Positions 7,264 to 14,296 are shown, counted from the stretch's first letter. The stretch: DNA of 14,296 bases from CAYXVF01 sp964468125 (GCA_964468125.1 CAYXVF010000133.1:1-14296), one strand, 5' to 3'. Notes: a model not told the origin generated them from the sequence alone. Numbers and translations are program-made.

Positions 7264-8507
7264 CCGATGCAGTCGGTATCGAGCGCCTGGTCATCTACCC
7301 AGGCGAGATGGGCGTGAACATGCAGGAGCTCGTTACGGCGCGTGGCGCGAACGCCGACGACGTGTGCGGGACCATGATGATCGACGCGCGCTCGGTCAAC
7401 CCGCCATGGGAGGACCCTGTCACGATGGCCGTCAATGCGTGCCGGGAGCTCTTGAGCGATGAGGATCGTCGAGCAGTTAAGCTGCTCTTGGTCGGGACTG
7501 AGTCGTCGCCGGATCAAGAAAAGGCGATTTCAACTTGGATTCAGCGCTACGCCGGCCTCGGAGACGATTGCCGAAATCTCGAGGTCAAACACGCTTGCTA
7601 TGCCGGGAGCGGTGCGTTGCATCTCGCGCTGCATTGGTTGCGCGGTCAGCCTGACGGGACCAAGGCGTTGCTGGTGACGACCGATCAGAGCCGGCAGCAT
7701 TTCAACAAACCATACGAGTTTGTGATGGGCGCCGCCGCGGTTGCGATGTTGCTTTCGCGCGAGCCCGCGTTCCTGTCGGTTGAGCTGGGCCGAAGCGGTT
7801 TCTATACCCACGAAGTTTCTGACCTCACACGCCCGACATCCAGAATTGAAGCGGGACATTCAGAGACAAGCTTGCTCTCGTACTTGGATGCGGTGGACAT
7901 CACCTTCGAGCGCTACCGCGATCAGGTGGCCAAAGAGATGAAACTCACCTCGCCTACCGAGCTGCGTGAGAACCTGCCGTACCAAGTCTATCACGCGCCG
8001 TTTGGAGGCATTACTGCGAGAGCCCACCGCGCTGTTTGGCGAACGCTGGAGGGATGGTCTGCCGAGGCGTGTCGTGAGGACTTTGAGTCGCGGATCGCCC
8101 CTTCTCTCCGATTCAACCGGCTGATGGGGGGAACGTACGCATCGAGCGTCTTCATCAGTTTACTCGGTTGCGCGGATGCCTTTGGCTCTGCAGTGACCGG
8201 AGCACGCGTCGGAATCTATTCCTACGGGTCGGGCTCGAGCGCCGAGATGTATTCCGGGGTCTTCGGTTCGCAGGCGTCTACGATCGCCCATTCGCTCCGC
8301 ATCGGAGAGCGATTGGCCGCGCGCTACGATGCCGGCGTGCGCGGATATGAGGAGGCCGAGCGTGAGCGGACCGCTTTCATCGACTGCGGTGACTATCTCA
8401 CGAGCCGAGATGGCTACGATGGCCTCTATGAGAAGCGCTACGCGGGGCGTGGCCGACTCGTGCTTCGTGGTGTTCGCGATTTCGAGCGCAAGTACGAGGA
8501 CAGCTGA
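7260..8507 (+). CDS. HMG-CoA-synthase-like beta-branching enzyme (HCS, PksG/CurD type)
   Basis: A 415-residue member of the 3-hydroxy-3-methylglutaryl-CoA synthase family. The catalytic triad is present at nearly the positions of characterised HMG synthases: Glu81 in VGTESS, the acyl-accepting Cys113 in VKHACYAG, and His245 in YHAPFGGI. SYGSGSSAEMYSG is the conserved Gly/Ser-rich strand near the C-terminus. In polyketide beta-branching cassettes this enzyme adds the acetyl carbanion from a donor ACP to a beta-keto-acyl intermediate. The two crotonases and the donor-type ACP encoded downstream support this over a mevalonate-pathway role; no other mevalonate gene is visible. The start is the GTG at 7260, overlapping the FabG stop (GTGA); another GTG at 7251 is possible. 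Two bases separate it from the next gene. Confidence 0.91.
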   Translation: MTDAVGIERLVIYPGEMGVNMQELVTARGANADDVCGTMMIDARSVNPPWEDPVTMAVNACRELLSDEDRRAVKLLLVGTESSPDQEKAISTWIQRYAGLGDDCRNLEVKHACYAGSGALHLALHWLRGQPDGTKALLVTTDQSRQHFNKPYEFVMGAAAVAMLLSREPAFLSVELGRSGFYTHEVSDLTRPTSRIEAGHSETSLLSYLDAVDITFERYRDQVAKEMKLTSPTELRENLPYQVYHAPFGGITARAHRAVWRTLEGWSAEACREDFESRIAPSLRFNRLMGGTYASSVFISLLGCADAFGSAVTGARVGIYSYGSGSSAEMYSGVFGSQASTIAHSLRIGERLAARYDAGVRGYEEAERERTAFIDCGDYLTSRDGYDGLYEKRYAGRGRLVLRGVRDFERKYEDS

Positions 8508-8509
8508 CC

Positions 8510-9226
8510 ATGACCCAGATCGTTCGTTGGACGCTTCCCGCGCGCTTGGATCATCGAGGCCTACTCGAGCTCGAGCGGCGAGCGATGCGGCTCGATGGAG
8601 AAGGCGTCGTCGTCCTGACGGGAGCCAGCCCACAGGTTTTTTGCGAGGGTTTGGATCTCGAGGCGACGGGCGTCGCGGTGACGCAGCGCCGCCGAGGGCT
8701 CGAGGCGTTCGAGGCAGCGCTCTTGGCTCTGCTCGAATCACCGCAGCCGTCGGTTGCTGCAGTATGCGGGCGCGCCCTGGGCGGTGGATGGGGGATCGCG
8801 GCGGCGTGCGACATCCTGATCGCTGGCGAGGACGCCCGCTTCGCACTTCCTGAGCCCCTATTCGGGCTGATTCCTGGCCTCATCACCCCGGTTTTGCTGA
8901 CGCGAACCTCGAGCAGCGTGCTCAAGCGCCTGGCGATCGCGGGAGAATCCATCGGCGCAAGTGAAGCTCTACGCCTCGGATTGGTCGATGAGGTCGTGCC
9001 CGCCTCCGGCCTCGAGCGCCGGGTCGGGGTTTGGGCTCGCCGTGTTTCGCGCGCCCACCGGCCGGCGGTGGGTCGACTCAAGCGCTGGTTGTCGCAGCGT
9101 GAATCTCTACGCGCGGAGATAGGTCGAGGTCGTGCGCACATGGAGGAGCTCTTCGACGACGACGAGGTACTGCGTCGCATCGCGCGTTTCCGAGCCGGTG
9201 AGGCACCCTGGGGAGAGCAAGCATGA
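8510..9226 (+). CDS. Enoyl-CoA hydratase-family protein, ECH1-type dehydratase (PksH-like)
   Basis: A 238-residue crotonase. VFCEGLDL (residues 43-50) supplies the first oxyanion-hole contact and GRALGGGWG (87-95) the second. The segment ALPEPLFGLIPGLITPVLL resembles the ECH1 dehydratases of beta-branching cassettes, and Glu115 in it matches one of the two catalytic glutamates of classical enoyl-CoA hydratase; the other glutamate position is Gly95. In such cassettes ECH1 dehydrates the HMG-ACP adduct made by the HCS enzyme to 3-methylglutaconyl-ACP. The gene order HCS-ECH1-ECH2 is that of the canonical cassette, which supports the assignment. The protein is short for a crotonase but its core is complete. 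The ECH1 label is by motif resemblance and position, not by alignment. Confidence 0.82.
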   Translation: MTQIVRWTLPARLDHRGLLELERRAMRLDGEGVVVLTGASPQVFCEGLDLEATGVAVTQRRRGLEAFEAALLALLESPQPSVAAVCGRALGGGWGIAAACDILIAGEDARFALPEPLFGLIPGLITPVLLTRTSSSVLKRLAIAGESIGASEALRLGLVDEVVPASGLERRVGVWARRVSRAHRPAVGRLKRWLSQRESLRAEIGRGRAHMEELFDDDEVLRRIARFRAGEAPWGEQA

Positions 9227-9978
9227 AGCTCGGAGTGCCAGGAGCGAATGCCGAGCTGGTGCGGGTGGCTCGACCGGAGGAACGCATCGCCGTGCTCGAG
9301 ATGTGCGACGAAGACGGCAAGAACGCCCTCTCGCGAGAATTCGTCGGCGCTTTGGTGGCCGCGCTGACCGACGTTGGCGCGGACGCTTCGGTCCACGTCG
9401 TCATCCTGCGAGGGCTCGGCGACGTGTTCTGTAGCGGTGCGAGTCGAGCGCTGCTCGAAGACATCGCGTCTTCGCGGGTTGCTCCCGCCGAGCTCGGGCT
9501 TTCGCGTCTGTTGCTCGAACTCGAGGTCCCCGTGATTGCCGCCTGCGAGGGAAGCGCGGTGGGCGGCGGCTTCACGTTGGCGCTGGCAGCCGATTGTGTC
9601 GTGCTCGCTGAGGAGCGCCGCTACGGCTTCAACTTCATGTCGCTCGGCATCACGCCGGGCATGGGAACGACCACGCTCGCCAGACACTTTCTGGGTTGCG
9701 CCACGGCCGACGAGCTGATGCTGACCGGCGAGATGCGGCGTGGGCGCGACTTTACGGGCGAGGGAGTGAGGCGCGCCCCGAGTGAAACGGTCTACGAAGT
9801 GGCGGTTGGTCTCGCGCTGCGCATGGCAGAGAGCCCACGCCGCGCGCTCTCACTCCTCAAGCGGAGCGTGACTCTGTCCAGGCGGAGGTCGTTGGTGGAG
9901 GGCCTGACTTTGGAGTCGCTCATGCATGAAACGACGATTGGCGACCTCGACCCGAGTCGCCGTGGAGGTGGGCGGTGA
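9223..9978 (+). CDS. Enoyl-CoA hydratase-family protein, ECH2-type decarboxylase (PksI-like)
   Basis: A 251-residue crotonase. FCSGAS (69-74) and VGGGF (113-117) form the oxyanion hole. The block FNFMSLGITPGMG (136-148) closely resembles ECH2 decarboxylases of beta-branching cassettes (PksI, CurF ECH2 domain), and the catalytic Glu of hydratases is replaced by a hydrophobic residue there (Phe138), as expected for a decarboxylase. His235 in LMHET near the C-terminus is a candidate for the His used by characterised ECH2 proteins. The expected job is decarboxylation of 3-methylglutaconyl-ACP to a 3-methylcrotonyl-type product, leaving a beta-methyl branch. A GGGAG ribosome binding site lies 7 bases before the ATG, which overlaps the ECH1 stop. 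Confidence 0.83.
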   Translation: MKLGVPGANAELVRVARPEERIAVLEMCDEDGKNALSREFVGALVAALTDVGADASVHVVILRGLGDVFCSGASRALLEDIASSRVAPAELGLSRLLLELEVPVIAACEGSAVGGGFTLALAADCVVLAEERRYGFNFMSLGITPGMGTTTLARHFLGCATADELMLTGEMRRGRDFTGEGVRRAPSETVYEVAVGLALRMAESPRRALSLLKRSVTLSRRRSLVEGLTLESLMHETTIGDLDPSRRGGGR

Positions 9979-10805
9979 TCGATCAGAGCGGAAGAGTGGT
10001 CTTGGTGACAGGTGGCACGATGGGGATCGGGTTGGCGTGCGCGCTGGCCTACGGGAGATGTGGCGCAAGGACGATCCTTACCCACCGATGGGGAAGCGCC
10101 GATGAAGAAGAATTGCGGCGGCGCTTTGCGGACGCCGGAGCGCCCGAGCCGATGATCGTCGAGGCAGATGTGTCGAATGATGACGACACGCAACGACTGA
10201 TGGCTGCGATCGCCGAGCGTTGTGCCGCGGTCGACGTCTTTGTCTCGAACGTATCGTTCGCGCTGCGCGCCAAGGGACTAGAAGACTACAGCCGTCGTGC
10301 GCTCCAGCAGAGCTTGGATTACTCGAGTTGGCCGATGGTCGCCTACACGATGGCAATGCATCGCGTCCTTGGTCGCTATCCCCGCTACGTCATCGGCATC
10401 TCGAGCGATGGTCCGGACAATTTCTTCCAGAACTACGATTTTGTCGCGATGTCGAAGGCCGTGCTGGAGACGATGTGCCGCTACCTCGCCTATCGGTTGC
10501 GAGAGCACGGCACCCGAGTCAACGTGGTTCGCTCTCGCCTGGTTCGCACCGAAGCCTTTGATTCGACTTTTGGTAGCGAATTCCACGCTTACTTGGAGTC
10601 GCTGGGTGGATTCGAGGATTGCTACACCGAGCCGGAAGAGCTCGGTAAAGCGGTGCTCGCGCTGGGCAGTGGTTTGCTCGATGCGATGACCGGTCAAGTC
10701 GTGATGGTCGATCGCGGATTTGAGTTTTTTGACAATCTCATGGGGATCGGTGACCGCGCCCGTGCGCGTGGTCTGAAGTTCCGCCCCGTCGAAGGAGAAG
10801 ACTGA
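9975..10805 (+). CDS. FabL-like SDR, probable enoyl-ACP reductase
   Basis: A 276-residue SDR with TGGTMGIG cofactor loop near the N-terminus. The active-site segment YDFVAMSK has Tyr154-x6-Lys161, the spacing of enoyl-ACP reductases FabI and FabL, and Val157 replaces the Tyr of the usual Tyr-x3-Lys motif. The following helix and strand (AVLETMCRYLAYRL, then RVNVVRSRLVRTEAF) also resemble FabL. The likely role is NAD(P)H-dependent reduction of the enoyl-ACP made by the FabZ-like dehydratase or by ECH2. The start is the GTG at 9975, overlapping the ECH2 stop, with GGAGG at 9964-9968. It is a clear paralogue of the first half of the 2598-3839 protein. A ketoreductase role cannot be excluded. Confidence 0.82.
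   Translation: MIDQSGRVVLVTGGTMGIGLACALAYGRCGARTILTHRWGSADEEELRRRFADAGAPEPMIVEADVSNDDDTQRLMAAIAERCAAVDVFVSNVSFALRAKGLEDYSRRALQQSLDYSSWPMVAYTMAMHRVLGRYPRYVIGISSDGPDNFFQNYDFVAMSKAVLETMCRYLAYRLREHGTRVNVVRSRLVRTEAFDSTFGSEFHAYLESLGGFEDCYTEPEELGKAVLALGSGLLDAMTGQVVMVDRGFEFFDNLMGIGDRARARGLKFRPVEGED
10792..10797 (+). promoter_or_regulatory. Strong ribosome binding site for the ACP gene
   Basis: AAGGAG lies seven bases before the ATG at 10805. It is a better Shine-Dalgarno match than most others in the operon, which fits the need for more ACP than enzyme and confirms the start even though the gene overlaps the preceding stop by one base. Confidence 0.7.
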
Positions 10806-11065
10806 TGGCGATGTCCAATGATGAGATTTTCCAAGTGGTAAAAAAACACCTGATGGAGATCGTGGAAGGCATCGACGCGGATGCGATCACCCGCGATGAA
10901 TCGATGAAAGACCTCGGTGCGAGCAGCCTCGATATGGTCGAGGTCGTTTCGTGTGCGATGCGCGAGCTCCGCGTTCGTGTGCCGCGCTCCGAGCTCTCCA
11001 AGCTGGAGAGCATTGGCCAGCTCGTGGATCTCCTCGAGACCACAGTGGGCGAAAAGAGCGCCTGA
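10805..11065 (+). CDS. Acyl carrier protein (donor-ACP-like)
   Basis: An 86-residue ACP. DLGASSLDMVE (residues 36-46) holds the phosphopantetheine attachment site, Ser41. The sequence resembles the free-standing donor ACPs of beta-branching cassettes (CurB/AcpK type): an EIFQVVKKH first helix, DLGASS in place of the common DLGANS, and an IGQLVDLLE last helix. It should carry the malonyl/acetyl unit and perhaps the growing chain, since no other ACP is visible. It is acidic, as usual. It is the last gene of the operon, sharing one base with the preceding stop (TGATG). A phosphopantetheinyl transferase must come from elsewhere in the genome. No convincing intrinsic terminator follows. Confidence 0.93.
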   Translation: MAMSNDEIFQVVKKHLMEIVEGIDADAITRDESMKDLGASSLDMVEVVSCAMRELRVRVPRSELSKLESIGQLVDLLETTVGEKSA

Positions 11066-11200
11066 GTTTGGGGCCTGGCGTCACCGTGTTGCCGGGGACC
11101 CTTGCGCTTCGTGGCGGCGCCGCCTAAGACCGGGGCCATGGAACGAACATGATGTCCGAGCCGGTGAGGCTGAACTCGAGGGTGGTTTGATACCAGCTGA

Positions 11201-11461
11201 CGCAAACATGTCTGGCGGTGGGCCGCTGGTCTTGGTGAAGCGCATTCCGGCGGTAGGGAGCGCGCGCTTCGGAACAACTACGGCGAGCGTTGGTTGCTCC
11301 CGGGCCACGACGGGATTTGGAATCACGATGGGCACGTGCACATCGGATTCCGGGACATACGGCAGCTGCCGTTGCGATTGCCTCCGACGCAGCAAATGGA
11401 AATCCTGAACGCGCTTCGTCTGCTCGACAGCGAAGGCCGTCGCTCAGAGCAGGGACCTTAG
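11201..11461 (+). pseudogene. Possible remnant of a small unrecognised gene
   Basis: This 441-base stretch between the ACP gene and the minus-strand lipoprotein gene holds no intact gene. One open frame, from just after a stop at 11198 to the TAG at 11459-11461, reads like real protein (NNYGERWLLPGHDGIWNHDG, then VHIGFRDIRQLPLRLPPTQQ and a helix ending in ALRLLDSEGRR). It has no ATG or GTG before its well-formed part. An ATG at 11208 opens another frame (MSGGGPLVLVKRIPAVGSA) that would join it by a shift near the GCGCGCGC run around 11261. A frameshifted or truncated gene is the simplest reading; the family is not recognised, and chance coding-like sequence is possible. Confidence 0.35.
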
Positions 11462-11506
11462 GCCGCGAGGCAAGAGATTCGCGATGATGGTCGCTGAGCG
11501 TGGTGA

Positions 11507-12628
11507 CTAGGTGCCGTCCTGTACCTCGATCGCCCCGGTCATTCCTTGGTGACCGGTGATGCGGCAGGTATAGAAATAATCCCCGACCTCCCCCGAATTC
11601 GGGGTCCAGGTGATCGCGTCCGACGTCGGGGCTGGATCCGCGGTGAAGTCCGCGATCGGCGTTAGCGTTGCGTCATCGATATCAGGGCCACTCGTGGTGG
11701 TGCGGGAGAACGAACCGTCCGTTCCGGTGACCACCAAGGCGTCGGTCGTGATGTGAAACGGGTGCGAGCCGGTTGTTCTGCGGAACGTGTAAGTCTCGCC
11801 CGCGATGAGTCTCAGGGTCGGATCCGCCACAGCCTCGAAGGTGCCCCCGGCGTCGGACCAGCTGAACAAGAAGTTGGCGGCCCCTTGATTCCCGATGTCG
11901 AACGTGACGCCACCCGGGACTAAAAACACGTTGGCGGAGATCATCTGCGTTCCGCCGGGGGTCTCCCCAAGTCCGAGGGCGCTCGATGTCGCTTCATCGA
12001 GAATGACTTGGTCGATGATGTGCGCGATACCGTTGGACGCGGCGATGTCTGGTCCAACGACGGTCGCAGGGGTGGCACCAAAGCTTCCCGAGACAACAAC
12101 GCCGCTGCTCGTATCGACGAGAATTCCGAAGCCGGTCGCGTCGTACGTGCCAGCGAGAGTATCGAGCTCCTGCCCATTCGAGAGCGCCGTGCTCGACCGC
12201 TGGCCGTTCACCGCGTGATTGGCGACGACTAAATAGAGCGCGTTGGAGGTCGCGGTCGCGCCACCGAGTGTTGCTTCGAGCGCGGTCACGTCGTCGGCAT
12301 CGAAATCGCCGTCGTCGTCGCGGTCGAGCGCCGCTGCAAGGGCCGCGTTGTTCGGGGCAAACACAGTGAAGGGGCCGACGCCGGCAAGGAGGGTCGCTAG
12401 GTCATTGGCGTCCGCTTGAGACCCATTCGCGTCGATATAGGTGATGACGGTGAGCATGCTGCTCAACTCGGTGGTCTGAGCGACCAGGTCGACGAGATTT
12501 CCGTCGTCCGTGTTGCTGTTGTTGGTGTTGGTGTTGGTGTTGGTGTTGGTGCTCGGGGTTTGTTCGTCGTCACCGCACGCCGACATCAGCAGCAAGAGCG
12601 ACGCGACATACACGACGCTCTTCATCAT
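11507..12628 (-). CDS. Fasciclin-domain lipoprotein with C-terminal cupredoxin-like domain
   Basis: A 373-residue exported protein. Residues 1-18 form a lipoprotein signal ending in LMSAC, with Cys18 as the likely lipidated residue; Met at -3 is slightly unusual. A Thr-Asn linker (27-36, encoded by a 30-base repeat) follows. Residues ~45-210 are a fasciclin (FAS1) domain, shown by GPFTVFAPNNAAL and NGIAHIIDQVIL, a fold used in adhesion. Within it, Asp102-Asp113 (DRDDDGDFDADD) reads like an EF-hand calcium loop. The C-terminal ~120 residues look cupredoxin-like: HPFH (289-292) and Cys355-x4-His360-x2-Met363 in YTCRITGHQGM could bind type-1 copper. The start could also be the ATG at 12652 (381 residues), or less likely further up; the signal peptide favours 12628. 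Its role may be surface attachment or electron transfer. Confidence 0.85.
   Translation of the reverse strand: MMKSVVYVASLLLLMSACGDDEQTPSTNTNTNTNTNNSNTDDGNLVDLVAQTTELSSMLTVITYIDANGSQADANDLATLLAGVGPFTVFAPNNAALAAALDRDDDGDFDADDVTALEATLGGATATSNALYLVVANHAVNGQRSSTALSNGQELDTLAGTYDATGFGILVDTSSGVVVSGSFGATPATVVGPDIAASNGIAHIIDQVILDEATSSALGLGETPGGTQMISANVFLVPGGVTFDIGNQGAANFLFSWSDAGGTFEAVADPTLRLIAGETYTFRRTTGSHPFHITTDALVVTGTDGSFSRTTTSGPDIDDATLTPIADFTADPAPTSDAITWTPNSGEVGDYFYTCRITGHQGMTGAIEVQDGT
12521..12550. repeat. Five-copy hexanucleotide tandem repeat (GTTGGT)5
   Basis: Five exact copies of GTTGGT on the plus strand encode alternating Thr-Asn in the linker right after the lipidated Cys of the fasciclin lipoprotein. 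The unit is two codons, so copy-number change keeps the frame and only alters linker length. Confidence 0.95.
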
Positions 12629-12792
12629 TGAAAATTGCACGGCTGTCTCCATCGGTTTGAAGTGGCGCACCCAAACGCTCCCTCGGGTAGCCGATGCACA
12701 GTCCAGGGTCAATTGACACAGGATGGTCCGGCTTGGCAACGCGACGGCGAACGGCCTCGATCTTCCTCGACGCTCGTAGTTTCCATCCACAC

Positions 12793-14118
12793 TCATTGTC
12801 GCTCTGACCTCTTTGAGCGCTTGCGCCACCAGATCCACACTCCGGTGATGCTGAGGGTTGCCACAGTGAGCCCCATGAGTGAGACGAAGATGCGGTAGGG
12901 CCAGCCGCCGATGGCGATCGAGCCAAAATGCAGGTGGTAGAGCCAGCTCGTAATGGTGTTGCCGGTGGCTTGGCCCGTCGGAGCGTAAAAGGCCACGTAC
13001 TGACCCGTGTTCCCATCCAGCCAGACGGTGGTCGCTGGGTATCGATCCGAGATGTCCAGCGAGCTGCGAACGCGGTATTCATAGTTTCCCGTCTCCGCGC
13101 TGTATCCGATTGCGCGCTCGTCGAGCACTTCGTAGCCGCGAATTGCCGCCTGCTGCCCCATGACCGACCGTGCGACGACGCGCGCCTCCTCAAATGACAG
13201 CCTTGGCTCGCGCCGCGGAACCGACAACTTGGGCAGCGTGCTCCACGGTTCATCCGCCATTCCGAAGGTGGCCGTCATCATCGGCTTGTAGACCTCGTGC
13301 AGGTTGAGGCCTACCGCCGACCAGGCGAAAACGAGCAGCATCGCCCAGACCCACAGCCCGCTGGCCCGATGCCAGGTGAAGACAAACGAAAAGAGCTTGC
13401 TCGCTCGAACCAGCCACGCCGGCTTCCAGCGCGCGAGCCACGATTTGCCGCTGCGAGCAACATCCCTCTTTCGCCTCGAGGGAAATGTGAGGTATGCACC
13501 CACGAAGCAATCGAGAGTCCAGAGCAGCGCGACGATCCCGAACAGGTAGCTTCCTACTTCGCCGAGAGCCAGCGAGTAATGCAGCTTGTAGAGGAAGGGC
13601 ATCAGGTTCTTCGTCCCCTGGCCGAGATCGCCCCTCTTTCGTGAGCCCAGCAGCTTGCCCGTGTAAGGGTCGAAGAAGAACTCGTCGTCCCCTTGCAACA
13701 ACCCTCCATCCGCCGCTGCTGCGAAGATCCTCACAGAGTGCCCTGGTCTTGCGGTGAGCGGCAGATGGGACACACGCAAGCCCGTCGGCAGCTGCCGCTC
13801 GGCTGCGCCGTGCAGTCCCTCCAGCTCGAGCATCCTTGCCCCCTCGTAGGGTGGAGGCGCGTGATGGAGCTCCGGACTCAAGGCAGCATCGAGCTCGTGA
13901 TAGAACGCGAGCACGCTGCCCGTGAGCCCAGCGACGACCAGAAAGACGGTCATCGCCAGGCCGACGTAGCGGTGCATCATGACAGCGATTGGCCGCAGCC
14001 GTCTGTCACGCGGGTGCGGGTCAGGGGCAACGGCCTCACGGATTACATCCGGGGCGAACGAAGCCTCGACTTCGTGGTCAACGCTCCGCTGGACCGCGCT
14101 CGATGGTGCTTCGTTCAT
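12793..14118 (-). CDS. PepSY-associated transmembrane protein
   Basis: A 441-residue inner-membrane protein of the PepSY-TM family. Four membrane segments are visible: ~47-73, ~190-211, ~254-275 and ~408-431, with two periplasmic-type loops (after the first and third) that hold the PepSY-like regions. Conserved histidines sit at membrane edges: His50 (MHRYVGL), His180 (YKLHYSL), His250 (TWHRASGL) and His395/His397 (YHLHFG), which could bind heme. Relatives often act in ferric-siderophore reduction or iron uptake, next to TonB receptors. A GGGAA ribosome site precedes the ATG at 14118. The first 40 residues are a charged cytoplasmic lead. The protein ends in a basic tail (KRSKRSERQ). Its 3' end is about 165 bases from the start of the fasciclin gene, which is on the same strand. 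Function is by family only. Confidence 0.88.
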   Translation of the reverse strand: MNEAPSSAVQRSVDHEVEASFAPDVIREAVAPDPHPRDRRLRPIAVMMHRYVGLAMTVFLVVAGLTGSVLAFYHELDAALSPELHHAPPPYEGARMLELEGLHGAAERQLPTGLRVSHLPLTARPGHSVRIFAAAADGGLLQGDDEFFFDPYTGKLLGSRKRGDLGQGTKNLMPFLYKLHYSLALGEVGSYLFGIVALLWTLDCFVGAYLTFPSRRKRDVARSGKSWLARWKPAWLVRASKLFSFVFTWHRASGLWVWAMLLVFAWSAVGLNLHEVYKPMMTATFGMADEPWSTLPKLSVPRREPRLSFEEARVVARSVMGQQAAIRGYEVLDERAIGYSAETGNYEYRVRSSLDISDRYPATTVWLDGNTGQYVAFYAPTGQATGNTITSWLYHLHFGSIAIGGWPYRIFVSLMGLTVATLSITGVWIWWRKRSKRSERQ

Positions 14119-14177
14119 CGCAAATTCCCTTTAGCACCCTTTTCGTAGCCCTAACGCGAGAGTGCGCTTTCACCCGC

Positions 14178-14296
14178 CTAGCGAATCCGAAAGACGTTCG
14201 AGATGAATCCCGTAGTGCGGAACAACTCGAGGGGCGTAGCCGCGCTCATGTCGTAGACGACACAGTCGCCAAAGTCGTCCTCGTCGTTCTCGGCGG
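14178..14296 (-). CDS. C-terminal fragment of an unrecognised protein (5' end outside window)
   Basis: The last 38 complete residues of a minus-strand gene are visible, read from base 14294 to a TAG at 14178-14180. The sequence contains DDFGDCVVYDMSA, then a final FRTTGFISNVFRIR. The acidic start and the strand-like CVVYDMS ending are reminiscent of secreted beta-propeller or surface proteins, but the family is not recognised. It ends 59 bases before the start of the PepSY protein gene on the same strand, so the two may be cotranscribed; if so, an iron- or surface-related protein would fit, which is inference only. Confidence 0.6.
   Translation of the reverse strand, partial: AENDEDDFGDCVVYDMSAATPLELFRTTGFISNVFRIR

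Noticed and set aside
8551..9687. Long minus-strand open frame opposite ECH1 and ECH2
   Set aside because: Low-complexity Ser/Arg-rich translation opposite two clear crotonase genes.
11113..11124. Perfect 12-base palindrome GGCGGCGCCGCC after the ACP gene as a terminator
   Set aside because: No loop and no T tract follow; palindromes of this kind are expected by chance in GC-rich DNA.
12521..12550. Hexamer repeat as a phase-variation switch
   Set aside because: The unit is two whole codons, so slippage does not change the reading frame; it can only change linker length.

Overview
The window looks like a GC-rich Gram-negative chromosome, most likely a myxobacterium-like member of Myxococcota. 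The taxon call is inference. It rests on GC-rich codon usage, a Thr-Asn-repeat lipoprotein with a fasciclin domain, an M13 metallopeptidase, and a secondary-metabolism operon with beta-branching enzymes. No rRNA, tRNA, CRISPR array or insertion sequence was recognised.

Layout. 1-1259 (+): the 3' end of an M13 (PepO/neprilysin-like) metallopeptidase gene, overlapped by one base by a classical short-chain dehydrogenase (SDR). 1322-11065 (+): eleven tightly packed genes, most overlapping by 1-11 bases, that read as one operon. In order they are a ketoacyl-ACP synthase, a two-part FabL-like SDR, an 8-amino-7-oxononanoate-synthase-family PLP enzyme, a FabD-like acyltransferase, a FabZ-like dehydratase, a FabG-like ketoreductase, an HMG-CoA-synthase-like enzyme, two crotonases (ECH1 and ECH2 types), a second FabL-like SDR and an acyl carrier protein. 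11066-11506: no intact gene, but a short start-less open frame that looks like a gene remnant. 11507-14296 (-): a fasciclin/cupredoxin lipoprotein, a PepSY-type membrane protein, and the C-terminus of an unrecognised protein.

How the genes may work together. The acyltransferase, ketosynthase, ketoreductase, dehydratase, enoyl reductases and ACP are the parts of a discrete (type II) fatty-acid-like elongation cycle. The HMG-synthase, ECH1, ECH2 and ACP match the cassette that converts a beta-keto group into a beta-methyl branch in trans-AT polyketide assembly lines, but no modular polyketide synthase is present. The PLP enzyme could join the finished acyl chain to an amino acid with loss of CO2, giving an alpha-amino ketone. 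The operon therefore predicts a small, possibly beta-methyl-branched, lipid-like amino ketone or a derivative. This product is inference; no known cluster was matched. The minus-strand genes appear functionally separate (surface copper/fasciclin protein, membrane reductase-type protein).
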